A stretch of DNA of 64,000 nucleotides from Cladorrhinum sp. PSN259 (lineage: Eukaryota; Ascomycota; Sordariomycetes; Sordariales; Podosporaceae). This document shows, in pieces, positions 32,799 to 44,882 of this stretch. The stretch covers positions 248,001-312,000 of the forward strand of contig MU867097.1 of assembly GCA_033725935.1 (NCBI GenBank), read 5' to 3'. The notes below the pieces were generated by a model. It ran no database searches, had not been told where the DNA came from, and was given only the letters and a program-made list of their open reading frames with translations. Both the position numbers and the translations under genes were made by a program. Each line of letters opens with the position of its first letter. The stretch's first letter is position 1.

Positions 32799-33430
32799 TA
32801 TTGCTAGCCTGAGACACCCTGGACACACGAACGTTAACGAACAATAACCTCGAAATGACATAATTCGAGAGAGACTCGGGGAGACCGAAGGGAAGAAGAA
32901 GCCTTTGCTGAAGAGGGGGTTTTGTCGTACAAACAGGAGACATGATCATGATCAATTATTGTAAAAACACACATGTACAATTAGTAGCAATAACCTTCAG
33001 ATAACTGAAATCTGGGGTTAGCAGAAGACAAATTCTCACGACGGTGAAGTTAAAAGGTGGGGAAGTGGGTAGGGAACTGGACAGACTGCTTGGCCCGTGC
33101 GTAATTGCTGTTCTCCAGCCCACCCCCCACCAAAATCATGCAGCACTCAGGTTGGTGGTCGAGCAAGTGCAACTCAACTGAAAGAAATGGCCAATTTTGG
33201 AAACTGAATTTGAGAATATCTCGTGGGCAAATCCGAATTTCGGATCTCTCAAAAACCGCCGCAAAATCCCTCGCCGTCTCTTCCGGGATTCTCGTCATCC
33301 AAAGTTTTCCCTGAAGCAGTGAGAGATCACCAAGAAACCCAACTTTTTCAGTGACGCTTGCATCTCACAGGGCCCCTCGTACACCTACCTCCCTGCTCTC
33401 ACCTCCTGATCATCACAGAATACATTCACA
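32799..33430. other. COX23 3' region and NAA25 promoter
   Basis: 632 bp with no supported gene. The final 100 bases before ATG 33431 are pyrimidine-rich. Confidence 0.5.
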
Positions 33431-36400
33431 ATGTCCAACTACGCATACGGACCCCCGTCGCTCAAGAACAGCGTTGACATGCAATTGCAGTCCGCTTTCA
33501 GCGACGGCAACTGGTCTACCGTAATTCGCCTTGCAACAAAACGATTTGCAACTTTCAAGGATCCCTACTACGAGGTATTACTTTTTCCAAACCCCTTGTC
33601 ACTTACAGCCCCTAACACCACTTTACAGGCAATCAAAATCTGTGCCGAGTCACAACTGGACGGGGCTGTAGAAAAATGTGCCGCGCTTGTCGCCATTGAC
33701 GAGCTTGTCAAGGGTAAAAAGATTCCGGACCTCGACACCCTCGAGTTGTACGAGTATGCGTGCAGAGACTTTCTGGGTTACGAGATTGAGTATGCCGACG
33801 GCCTGGGCCCTCTGAGAGCAAGATGGGTCAAGGCAAATGCTACGAGTCCTCTAGCCGTCCAGTGCTTGCAGAGTTGTTTGGAGCACTGGGACCTTGTGAG
33901 CGCCCAGCAGATTGCCACAACCCTCGACAAGACTTTTGCCAACTCGTCCGATAGACGGTATATGTTTTGGAGCATTACTCTTACGTTTCTTCTTTCAGTG
34001 AGTTTCTTTGCCCTCGGCAAGAAGGCAACTGAACACTAACATGAACAGATTAGCCCGCAGTGCACTGAGGCTAGCAGGAAGATTTATAGCATGTTAGCAG
34101 TTAGACAGCTCGAGAAGGCTGCTGACTTGACTGAAAGTGTGCGTGGATTGGCTCTTCCCTCTCTAGATTTTTATTGACCTTGAATAGTCGGAAAAGCTTG
34201 AAAAGACTGACAGGGGTCTCCTGACTGAGGAAGAGGTATGCCTTTACTACAAAGTATTACTGAACTACGGCACCAAGGAAGAGTTCCTCTCCAGGTTACA
34301 AAGTCCCAAACTTGGTGCTATCGCACAGCTCAAACAATCGCGCAAGCTCTTGTTTTGCGAAGCCCTCGATGCGTTAGAGAAATGGGGAGAATGGGATCAG
34401 ATCTATACTTTGTGCCGCGAGGCCTTGACCCTTGGGCTTGAGGGAGCCACTAACTCCTTTTTTGTCTGCGACTTGAGGATATGGAAGAAGTTTGCTTCCG
34501 CTGCTAGTAAGGCGACAGATACGGATGGGTATGTACTTTGTCTCCAAATCTCCCATGATCTTTGCTGACAGCCTCTAGTGCCCTGGCCGAGGTTCAGGAT
34601 ATCTTGAAAAAATTTATCGGAATCAAGGACAAGGCCACTCCTATGTACAAGAAAAACATTAGCTTGGCCTTGTTGGAGACGACCTTTAGGTTACCATCTA
34701 CCACCCTCAACCCGAACCACAATGAGAGTGGGTTGTCACCAAGAGTAGCTCAAATTGGACTTTATCTGGACCAATATTACGAGAGACTTGCGGCCTTTGA
34801 TGATGTTAAAGGATATGTGGCTGAGTTGAGCTTCGAGGAAGTAAAGTCTTTCCTGGATGATGTATTGCCCAAAATTCCGGGCGATGTATGTTCTCCTCTA
34901 TCCTATGCTGCTTATGATGTTTTCTGACAATTGTTGAAGAACCCCGAAAAGAAGAACCAAATCATCATCAAGGCAATGGAGTGCAAACTACGTTACTTTC
35001 TCACCACCTGCCCTCAGACACTCTCACCCCAGTCGTCTGCTATTGATAGTGAAGCTCGGCAGAAACCGTACAAGTGCCGTTTCTGCTCCAAAGCAGCATC
35101 GCTTCCATGCAGAACTTGCCTGAAGAAGATTGTCTCGGATGCAGCAGACGCATATAGCCAAATATCCGCCGACAAAGACCTTCTAGCAGCCATTCCCAGC
35201 CTCGATAGAGATCCTCGTCTGGACCTGGCTCTTGCGATGGGAACGTCTCTTCTCAAGTTAGCTGGTCTTCAGCCGTATGGTACTGACGCTTCTCACACTC
35301 TCTGGGAACTCATTCAGCCATCTCTACTGTTCCAGGCAGTATTGCTGCTCGACACGCAACTGCAAATCACTCCAGACGACAATGGGTTGAGGCTGTTGTT
35401 GGTCCAACTTTACCTCCTACTCGGTTGCGCATCCTATGCCTACAAACTCTGGGGTCCTATGGGTGTCAAGAGAACAATTCAAGATGCTCTCAGCCCTCTG
35501 TTTTTTGACAGAATTTCCACCCTCGCCCCTGGTTTATTCCATGGTATCAAACCCCTGATGGAGCCTCTACACACTTACTACAGCTACACTCTCCGGGATC
35601 CTTCCCCACTTAGAATTTGGGATGCTTTCTCCTCCGGTAGCTACACCAGCATTCTCGATATGACCGAGTATGACAAGACGCTACGGACCAGTGCCACCCT
35701 TATGATGACTCTTGTGGAAGAGAGAAGATCAACAAGACTATTCGGTGGGAAGATCGACTACGACATTGATGACCATCCACTAACTGCCGATATCTTCGAC
35801 GATACCGTCTTGGTCAACAAGACAGATTATGGTTCCTTCCCTAATCTTGAAAGCGTGTACGGCCCACCGATTCAGGAATTCCTACGTGTTGGACCCGGTC
35901 TCTCGAATGAACGATCCCATCTCTCTTACTACACGGAGAAATACCTCGACCTCCTCTCTTATAAACCACCACAGCCCTACAAGCCAGCAAAACAAACGGA
36001 CGCAGCAATCCGTGAGAAGGCCTACGCGCTCGAAGTGCTTTCCCACGTCAGCGAGACGCTCACCGCCCTCCTCCAATCTTCTGAGTCCCTCCCTCTCACG
36101 CTAGCGGAACATACTTACTTCTCCATCCTTTCCCTTCTTTCCTCCGCCGTTCTAATCGGTATCTCGACCCCCCGCACCGATCCATCCCCACCCAAGACCC
36201 TTTCCCTCCTCACTTCATCAATCAAATCCGCAGCCGGCACTTTAAGAACAGGATTCTCAGCAACCTCCACCAAGAGAATCATCGCGTCCCTGACTGAGCT
36301 CCACTCCACCGCGCTGGCCAGGGATACCGGTATGGCAATCAAGCAGTCGGCCGCGTTCGTGCTATCCTGGAACGAGAAAGAGAATGCGAGAGACAGGTCC

Positions 36401-36727
36401 GGCCGTTCTGGTCTGCACAAAGAAGTGGTGGCTGAGATGAAGGCTCTGGAGGCGGCAGGCACAAGAGTTGTGGCTGATGTAAAGACGCACTTTTCGAAAT
36501 TAAAGGAAGGGTTAAGTGAGAGTGGATGGTTGGATCGCGTTTTGGAGGTTACCTTCCCCGAGCACGATGGTAATGATGGGAATGATGATGATGATGTTGT
36601 CGTTGGGGCTGTAAGGAGGGTTGTAAGGCGGGGTGGTGGTGGTCAGGAGGACGAGGAGGAGTGGGCTGGTAAGGTTGTTGATAGTTGGCGGGAGAGCGTT
36701 AAAGGGTGGGTTATTGTTCAGTGGTAG
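33431..36727 (+). CDS. MDM20: NatB auxiliary subunit (Mdm20 / NAA25)
   Basis: Non-catalytic, ribosome-anchoring subunit of the NatB N-terminal acetyltransferase, partner of the catalytic Nat3/NAA20. Six exons: 33431-33574, 33629-33997, 34049-34138, 34188-34528, 34579-34885 and 34940-36727; five introns of 49-54 nt, all in frame; about 1012 aa. TPR-like helical repeats dominate: MQLQSAFSDGNWSTVIRLAT, CLQSCLEHWDLVSAQQIATT, KWGEWDQIYTLCREAL. A CX2C-X7-CX2C cluster (CRFCSKAASLPCRTC) sits at the start of the last exon. Also recognisable is LRLLLVQLYLLLGCASYAYK. The C-terminal 60 residues are acidic, then Gly/Arg-rich, and end in VKGWVIVQW. Single-frame ORF calls would break this gene into four pieces. 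Confidence 0.92.
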
Positions 36728-36775
36728 AATGTGTTATCTAGGTAGTAAAAAATTGAAGTTTTGGAAAGCGTTAGC

Positions 36776-36812
<37 letters not shown>

Positions 36813-37559
36813 TATATAAAAAAAATTAAAAAAAGGTGTTTGATGGTTTGACTTTTTGTATATATGAGCATTTTTCGTAACCTATGTATGTATGTAGTAA
36901 GCCGCCGCCAGTAAGTAACCTAATTGGGTGAACTAATGATGTTTATTGCTTCAAAAAGTTAAGGGGACAAAGATGAAGCTCCAATGGTTAAAGCTGATGA
37001 TGGCACCGCCGTCACACACAATTATTATTTTTTTGAATGAGCTTTTTGCACTGTTAATAAGGGATACATTATCTTGCGATGAAATGATAAACATAACAGT
37101 CTCGGATTCCGTATATAGAGATCCAGCTCTCGTTGCTTCATAGCACATGAGTAGGAGTTAATGTACCCAACCCGAAACATGTTCTTTTACAAGAAGATGC
37201 ATGAATAGAAAAAACGAAATATGTCAAGATGTCAAATATCGATAATCATGAATGATCCTTTCGTTGCCCTTATATACACCCAATAATTCTTCCAGGTTTC
37301 AAAACGTCATATCCGAATATCCCAAAAAACTCCCAAAAAAAATTCCTCCCGTTAATGATAGTCCGAAGTGATGCCCTGAACAAAGTTTTTCCTTTTTTGT
37401 TTTTGAAATGCAATCCCGACCTTGACCTAAAACCCCATAGAACCACAAAAAGCATATCCCCCCACAAAAGCTGTATGTATACCTATCCTTCGCTTGCTCG
37501 CTTTAATTCCACGCCCACCGGGACATTCGAAACCCTTCCGCCAGCCCCCTTGGCACCAC
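36728..37559. other. Convergent intergenic region with GA repeat
   Basis: 3' UTRs of NAA25 and the GH76 gene. A GA repeat at about 36779-36810 runs into a short TA repeat and an A-rich tract. No gene seen. Confidence 0.6.
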
Positions 37560-39087
37560 TTACTTCTCCCCCCACCCGACGCCCAACCAAACCAAACTCC
37601 CCAAAAAGCTCCCCAGCACCACAAGCGTCACAAATGCTGCACCCACTTTATCGCCAGTTGTAATCTTCCTCAAGGCCTTAGCCTCCTCATACTCGCCAAT
37701 ACCAGCCGCCGCGTCTCCCTTTGACGTTCCGCCCGTACTATTAGTCAACGGCCCCAAATTCACATGGCTTTGTTCCAACAAGAGCGTAGACAAAGCAGCA
37801 AGCACACTCATTTGCTGTCCTGCCGGTCCGCGGCTCTTATCTCCGTCATAGCTGCCAGTATTCCACCGGAACCCACAGGTACCGTCTCCGAGACATGAGG
37901 ATACAGCTCCCTTGGTAGAGGATTTGAGGACCGGTACGATGGTTGATCGAGTAAAAGGTGCAACGACCGCCACTGTAGCCAAAGCTCGGTGCATGTACCC
38001 CTTAAATGAGTGTTGGTCAACGTTGCATTGAACTCTGTCCTCGAGTTCGCAGGGACGTTCGACCATGATTCCGTCAACGAAGAAGTGGTCAATTGTTCGG
38101 TTTAGAAGGCCCAGGGTACGGGTTTTCCATTTGGGATTTTCGGTCTGGGATGAAATGTTAGTATGGGAAATAAGGCAAGAAAAAATATCAACACATACGT
38201 AATTCCACATGATGGCGGCTCCGTGAATCAACACCGCAGCGTTAGCAGACCACTGAACCTGGTTGGTGTCTGAACAGTTATACTCGGTATGACCACCATC
38301 AACAACGTTAAAGTCGGGTTTAATATAACCAACACCTTCAGTCCAATCCCAACTCCTTTCAGCCCACTGTGCATAAGTGTCGTTACGGGTGTATCTCGCT
38401 AAGCGAGCAGCAATGTTGAGGAAAACAACATTCGCAATGGTGTTCTTGTAATTATACCCACCATTGGTGTGAGGAACCTGCCACCTCAGTCCACCATTAC
38501 AAAACTTGTTGTCCCAGCGTTCGGCCTGGGTATTGAACACCGCTTGAGCCAAAGCGACATACCCTGGATCGTTGGGTCCCGTTGGATTAGGGAAGTTAAC
38601 TTCTGCCGCTAGCATCGCTGCCATTCCCCAGAATCCCTGGTCGTCATTGCCCAAAGAGGCTGTCCAGTTGGAGGGCATAAAGGCGTTCCTCGGAGGATCG
38701 GCTTGGAATATGATGGAACGGACCGTCTCGTTGTTGTAGGTGTCATCTCTGGTGTAATGCCAGTAATCTATCAAGGTGCCGAACATTGCGCCCGCCTGCC
38801 ACCAGTAGTAATCTCCTGCTGGAGGAGGTCCCGGGAGGATGCCGGGAGTTCGGCCGGGTTTGTCGCCGTCATAGTAATTCCAGAGGTTCGCGGCGACTGT
38901 TTTTGCGGCTTTTTTTATCGAGTCTACGGTGGAATTGTCAGTTTAATGTAGTGCGACCGGTCAGTGAAACAAAGGAATACAAACCTGTCGAGTCTAGGTT
39001 GACTTGCAGTTTGGCTTGCGCATTAGCACCTGTTGCAAGAAGCAGCAGGGCTGCGATTACGGAGTTGTTCTTCCACCCCAACATCAT
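37560..39087 (-). CDS. GH76 alpha-1,6-mannanase / Dfg5-Dcw1-type cell-wall protein
   Basis: Membrane-anchored enzyme of glycoside hydrolase family 76, which in fungi links GPI-mannoproteins to the wall glucan. Three exons (minus): 39087-38985, 38923-38199 and 38144-37560, 470 aa. The signal peptide is MMLGWKNNSVIAALLLLATG ANA. Splicing gives LQVNLDSTDSIKKAAKTVAA, the family's usual N terminus. Family motifs: YYWWQAGAMFGTLIDYWHYT, the catalytic Asp pair in NDDQGFWGMAAMLAAE, CNGGLRWQ, NYKNTIANVVFLNIAARLAR and CGFRWNTGSYDG. The C terminus has a hydrophobic stretch (AAFVTLVVLGSFLGSLVWLG), fitting a GPI signal or membrane anchor. An alternative start at 39129 would add 14 residues ahead of the signal peptide. 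It belongs to the DFG5/DCW1 clade; I cannot say which paralogue. Confidence 0.93.
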
Positions 39088-41031
39088 CTTGGATACTGCT
39101 CGCCGAGAAACATTGACCGAGGGCCTCAATTATTGGGAGAATATGAGTGAGGTGGGAAAAGTGCAGAAAAAGGGATAAAGGGAATAAGGGAAAAAGAATA
39201 CGGGGTACCCTTATGGATACGAGGCTCCAACGGCTGAGATGAGTATCGTGGAGCACAAGTGCGGACCTTGTTGAAAGTCAGACACCACGAAAGTTCCCAC
39301 TTCAATCAGCAACAAGTTCCCACTTCAATCAGCAACAGCACGTGGCGCAAGTGGAAACTCCAGTTCCATGAATGGATCTGTAACGTCGCTTTCTTTTTGC
39401 CCTGCAGAGCACAAGGACCATTACACGTATTGATCTTGCAACTTCCCACATTTCCATTCCAAACCATGGCCTGACGTAAAGACCGTCAGCATGTCAGCGG
39501 TGCGGGGATCCATATTTTTAGTTACTTCTTTCATTCGATTGGTGGATTAGGAATGGTAACTGACGTTTTGGGACGATGTCATGGGGCGGTGCCTGCAAAA
39601 GAAGGCCAAGCTGCGGGGGGCGTGGAACAAACGGTTGTTCTCGGCAAGGGACGCTGTTGGCCCAGCTGGCCGGACTCGTAAGCTCAATCGTCCAAACGGG
39701 TTCTAGCGTTCCTCGTAATTCGGCTTGGCTGACAGGCTGCCACTCCGTGGCTTGGCGGTCTGGTTTGAAAGTCCGAATGACCGGCTGATGCCGATGGCTT
39801 GTTGACGACGGTTGCCCTCGGGAACAAAAAGTGAGGCTATTTTCATTATCTGAGTTTCCTTTCATCAAATTTGGCAACATGATCTCCAAATAATCGCCTT
39901 TATCAATTGAGGTGTTTGAAAGAATTAATGCACGCCAATGTCAAAAGGACGGTTGTGCGCTTTTGATTGAAAGGGCGGTTTCCAGGGATGTGAAGGAAAT
40001 TCTTGTTTGGCGGACGAGGGCGGTGACCAGCAGGATGGAAGATCGGAGAAAAGACGGTGCATAAGTAATTTGCCGCAGTTAACCTGTCTGTATCGAGGAT
40101 ATTTACCGTGATTTAGATAGGGGACATCTCTTGCATTGGCGAACTCAGAGCAGCGAAGTGGTTGATGATGCTGGGAACGACATCAAACCCTCACAAAAGT
40201 GTTTCGTCTCTCACGTCTTTCATCACTGATTGTTCAATTCAGAAGTAACTCTTAAAACGATGTGATGGGTGCGTTTCATCGTATCTTCCAGAAAGAAAGT
40301 CCTCTCCAGGAGCTCCTTCCTTCGCTGCATGCCCACTTCAACTTGGTACTTCGGCAATTTTGGCCAACTCAGGATGAATGAAATCATGTGTAAACTGTAA
40401 AGACGACCGTCCCAGTGTTAATCATGAGTGAGTATTATAGATTCAGCTCTGCGATGCGATGCGATGAAGTCCCTCGCCCGGACAACCCAGCAGTGGCCAG
40501 CACATCACTGGCATCGCCCCAACGACCATCGCAACAACCACTGGTAACCACCTGTGATCCCGTCTGCTCTCTGTCTTCAGAACTATCCAAAATAGAAAAG
40601 TTTTCCCAGTTCTATATCAACTTCTGTTGCCCCTCGCAGCGTGGATGCCTTTACAACGCCTTGTTTTGCTTTGGCCCCTTCTCCTTCTCCTCCAACTCCT
40701 GCCCCTCTCCCCTTCGAATTCTTCTCGACCTACGATTTCAAAGACGACACAGCCAGTGACTCACGCATCGCTTTTCCAACCCAAAAGCAATCGCAAAAAT
40801 CAACCTCCTTTCATCCACTCCCCCATATTAACTTTCCGCCGGTTCGTCGTCCCTTTGACCCAGCCCTCTTGAAAACACAACCACGACAAATATTTCGGAA
40901 GCTATTTTAAAGCAAACAGTGGGAAAGTCGCTTTTTCTGATAAAACACAGTTTAACTTCAACTTTTTTGAATCGCAAAAGGTGCGTATTAAATCAAACAC
41001 GCGACTTTTGACTCGTCTCACTCGAAAAAAT
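39088..41031. other. Long divergent intergenic region (1.9 kb)
   Basis: Lies between the GH76 gene and the basic coiled-coil gene. No supported gene. It carries a perfect 23-bp tandem duplication at 39291-39336, listed separately, and a pyrimidine-rich stretch at 40640-40720. Short ORFs on both strands have no family content. Confidence 0.5.
39291..39336. repeat. Perfect 23-bp tandem duplication next to an E-box
   Basis: Two identical 23-bp units, 39291-39313 and 39314-39336, each starting AAGTTCCCAC and ending CAGCAAC. The palindrome CACGTG follows at 39339-39344. It lies about 200 bp upstream of the GH76 start codon. It may be a regulatory element or a simple duplication. Confidence 0.85.
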
Positions 41032-42309
41032 ATGTCGCTAACTTCACTTCTGCCAGTCAACATGACGACTCGCAAAGCCAAGAGGGCGTTCTCCTTCTCG
41101 GGATCCTCCCCACTCACTCCTGCTCGTCGAATCTACGATGAGCTTGAGGCTGGCGACAGCTTGTCTCAGTCGCCAGCAGCCAAGCGAGCAAAGCGATCCG
41201 GCCGCAGAGAGAAAGCTCCTTACCACCCTACCATGGCAGCCGTCATGGACGGGACGAGCTCTGAAGCTGACGGATCCGGATCTACAGACAAGGATTCTAG
41301 TCTTCATTCCCTCTCAGATTCTTACAATATTAAGCTGGCCGAGGTCGCTGGTACTGAGAGAAAGCACCGACTCACGAAGTCGAACATTGAAAATCACGAT
41401 TCCGCTTCTCCGCAAGGTCCTAAGCATGAACCCAGCATCTTCAATCCAATTCCGGTGATTACGATGGAGCCTCAAGATACTCCCACCAAGATCAAGCAGG
41501 ATGACAATCATACCAAGACAAAGAAGCACGGCAGTCCCAGCAAGAAGAAGAGGGATGGCAGTCTGAAAAAGGCCAACAAGGATCATGGCAGTCCAGTCAA
41601 AACCACCAAGGACGTTCGGTTCTCTACTGGTGCCTTTGAATTGGCTCCCGAGACAGACAAGATGGATCTCGACAACTCTGACGAGAATGTAGATGCCGTC
41701 AAGGATATCATTGACGATGCCATGATTGCTGACGGTCTTGAGAATCGCATCCCCAGTCCTCCTCTGCACACTGACCACGAGTCTCAGAATCTCCCCTCAG
41801 GTACCAAGACCCTCAAGTCTATCAATAAGCGACTGAAGTCGCTCGATGCCAAGCTCTCCACCACTGCTCCCGCCGAGACTTATCCTTTGCCGTCAGAGGA
41901 AGTTGCAGCGATTCAGCATCTCCAGGAGGATGTCATGTCGCTTTCTCAGCGCATTCATCGTGATGAGATCAGAGCTCAAGTTCGGCACCAGATCATGTTT
42001 AATTCACTCAAGGCACTCGCTTCGACTGTCAATAGCCTTACTGAGGAAGGAAAGGAGAAGGTTGGAGAGGCGAAGGGACAGGTCAACAACATAGGTGGCA
42101 AGGCGAAGAAGACGCTGCAGATTCAGACTCTTGAGCGTTGCCTTGACAAGTATACGGAAGAGCTAGGAAGAGCTTCTTCCGCGGAGGAGGTGTTGAAGTT
42201 TGGAACCTTGGTGAGTGATATACTTTCGTGTTCCTTTTGCATAAAACTTTGACTAACTTTGTTTTAACAGTGCGTGAAATATGCTGGAGATTTGTTCAAG
42301 ACTCTTTGA
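41032..42309 (+). CDS. Orphan basic/acidic coiled-coil protein, probably nuclear
   Basis: Two exons, 41032-42210 and 42271-42309, 405 aa; the 60-nt intron (GTGAGT, GACTAAC, AACAG) joins VLKFGTL to CVKYAGDLFKTL. I do not recognise the family. The N terminus is Ser/Pro/Lys-rich with likely nuclear signals (RKAKRAFSF, PAAKRAKRSGRR). A central Lys-rich part repeats an HGSP-like unit (KKHGSPSKKKRDGSLKKANK, DHGSPVKTTKD). Then comes an acidic stretch (DKMDLDNSDENVD). The last third is helical and charged (LKSINKRLKSLDAKLSTTAP, HLQEDVMSLSQRIHRDEIRA) and likely forms a coiled coil. ATG 41062 is a second possible start. A chromatin or DNA-associated role is only a guess from composition. Confidence 0.75.
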
Positions 42310-43135
42310 TTCGGCTACCCTGGATTTCTACTATTGAGTTTGATTTTTTTTTCTTTTTTCTTTTCTTTCGCCTACATGGGGCAGGAAACATCGGCACAAC
42401 CAAGTTGCTTCTCTGCTTTCGAGATCTGCAAACTTGGGGGGGTTGCGAGTTATCATAAATTGCTTTTTTTCTGTTCTTCTTTTTTCTTTTATTATTTGGG
42501 TCTTTTCCCTCATCGGGCACCGAGATGATACCCTAGAGGTGTTTCTGGCTACTGATCTTGATTTGGGATATGGGTGGCGCGAGGAAAACATCCAAATATA
42601 GCTTGATGGTAGCCTATTGTATGTGTAGGGGTAATTGTAATTGTAGATAGCAAAGGAACTAAATAAAACCTTTCAGCTTTTTATAAGTACATTAACAGGT
42701 TTTTTTTTTTTTTTTTACGTATCGCTTTCTTCCTACGCCTTCTCCTTGGCTTACTGCCTGCGCTCCGGTTTTCTAGGAGGTTCATTGTAAAGAGAGACGA
42801 TGCATAAGTCAGATATCGAGACGAAGGTGCAACGGCAGTGTATTGATCACGTCTCTATAGCTGCAAGACTAATCTTGAAGAAGGAGAAAGTTTTTTTTTC
42901 TTTTCTGCTCAACTTTCTGCACGTGGTTTAATATTAGTCGCCAAATTTGATCTCAAACTCGGCGCCTCTTGGATGTTTTAGTGTAATAAAAGATCATGTG
43001 AGGAAAGTATTACAGTAATTCACGGTTTATTTTATAATTACCGGGACTAGCCGAATCCCCACCCGGAGCTCCGCAGCGACAGCAGCGACAGCAGGGTTCA
43101 TAGTTTACGAAACGGACCAAAAAAAGCTAAATAAA
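42310..43135. other. Intergenic region with poly-T
   Basis: No supported gene. A run of about 17 T at 42700-42716; a short GCAGCGACAGCAGCGACAGC repeat lies near 43073-43093, just upstream of the next gene. Confidence 0.55.
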
Positions 43136-44882
43136 ATGCAAGGCATTTTACTACCCGAGCGACAATGTTACTGCGGCAAGCAATATCCAACGGGATCGTC
43201 GTTCGGACGGCACTCGAGGGGTTGCCCTGTTTTCACCTCTGAGGATTGCAAATACTTGCTGCGGATGCTTGCCTCCCTGGGGACACGACCAGTCCCCGGC
43301 GATCTCTTCTATCGAGCCCTCTTCCCCTTTCGATCGTGGAATGAAAACGGCAATGAAACAAGGAGGCGGGTGTTTGAGCTCCCCGGCATTTTTACTGATC
43401 GCGACCGACTGGACAAGGCGTTCAAGGATGCAATTACCGCCACCGCCGTTTGGGTGACGATCGGATCTTCGGTGCCTGACGCTGACCAGGGACCGTCGTG
43501 GGCTTACATGAACTTCGAATTGCCCCCGGACTCAAGGGCGTTTATTCTGACCCGCTGTGAACCCGAGGATGCCTGGGAGCTGCATGCCGCGAGGCTCGTC
43601 TTCCACGGGTTTCCGATCCCCGATGTTGATATCAAGTAAGACCCCTAAAGCTTTTATGTGGTAAAGTTGATATTGATCATTCAGCTTCGTTGAGAAAGGG
43701 TGTATATTCCTCCCATTCATCCTTCCGTTACTGCAGAGGCTTCCTGTAGAGAAGTTGCTAGTAGATGAGATCCCTAGCATGATTGAGGTCTGCATATCTA
43801 TTTCGCACTTTGGCGATGATCAGACCAAAAACCAAGCTCTTACAATGGCACAAAATCTCGCTGACAGAATTGCGCCTTCGCCGCTTAATTTCGGCATCCA
43901 TCTCCGCCAACTAACCTTATCTATGTTGAAGGGACAGACGGTATCTTGCTCGCTATTACCTGGAACGGACCGGAAAGGGAATAGCCAGCGTGCGGAGATG
44001 CTTTTACTTGACGCTCAACAGTCTATCGAATGCGGCCGTGTATCTGCCGCTTGGTATTTTATTAACCAGTGGATACCTTTTCATGCAGCGCAGCCGTCCG
44101 GTCTTGAGAACACCATGTCTTCTCGCCTTGAGTACATGAAGGGCAAGCTTCATCGCTTTCAAGGTGATTTTGAGACAGCGCGCCTTTACTTCGAGCCTCT
44201 TTCCAGCCAATATCCTGCCCCGCGAGTGCAGTTCTCATCCCGCCTGCATCTGATTGCGATATATTCTGAGCTTGGACTCTGGGAAAAGGCACAAGCCCTC
44301 GCGGACAAGATAAAAGAAAACGCTGTGACGGAGCGGCAACACCGGCTCTACCGGTTAGTGCAGGCCGAGCTTTATCTTTCTCGAGCCCTCTGTGGATGTG
44401 AGGACGAGCTCACTTTGGGCCAGGATCTTTTTACGGATATCGTTCGTGAATATGAGGGGCTGGTGCCGTTTGGCAAAACCATGAGACGCAACTTCTTTCG
44501 CGCATGCTTCGGCCTCGCTGCCATTGGGCAGCTGCAGCGAAGGGGGCAGCCTTTGTTTAGCGCTTTCACCTGCTTGGGCGGATGGCAGCTCGCATACCTG
44601 GCATCCAGGGAGTGCCTGGTTACAGACGAAGGGTTTCCCGATCTCGTTTGCCACTTATCAATGGCGTATGCGCAGTGGTCAGTGTCTGGTCACTTGGGCC
44701 CTGCCATTGGAAAAGCGGAACAGGTATGGGCCACACTATCGAGCCGACAACTAGAGCAGCGGTTTTGCTTCTCGAATTTGGGAACGCGGTGGGTTGATAC
44801 GGTCTCTGGGTGGTTGGAGACGGCAGGAGTGCCTCGCATTGTCCCGCAATACGCGCATCCGGCACAAACAGGGGTTGCGTAG
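43136..44882 (+). CDS. Orphan protein: N-terminal zinc-finger-like motif plus helical-repeat body
   Basis: Two exons, 43136-43635 and 43685-44882, 565 aa; the 49-nt intron joins PDVDI to NFVEKGCIFLPF in frame. Residues 11-30 (CYCGKQYPTGSSFGRHSRGC) have Cys-X-Cys and a His-X3-Cys, like a single divergent zinc finger. About 35-200 are unrecognised; YMNFELPPDSRAFILTRCEP and EDAWELHAARLVF faintly recall the end of an NB-ARC domain, but there is no P-loop. From about 235 the protein is alpha-helical with TPR-like pairs (RAEMLLLDAQQSIECGRVSA, GKLHRFQGDFETARLYFEPL, SRLHLIAIYSELGLWEKAQA). Composition and GC are like those of the core genes. Family and function unknown; a C-terminal relic of a fungal NLR-type protein is one speculation. 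Confidence 0.75.
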
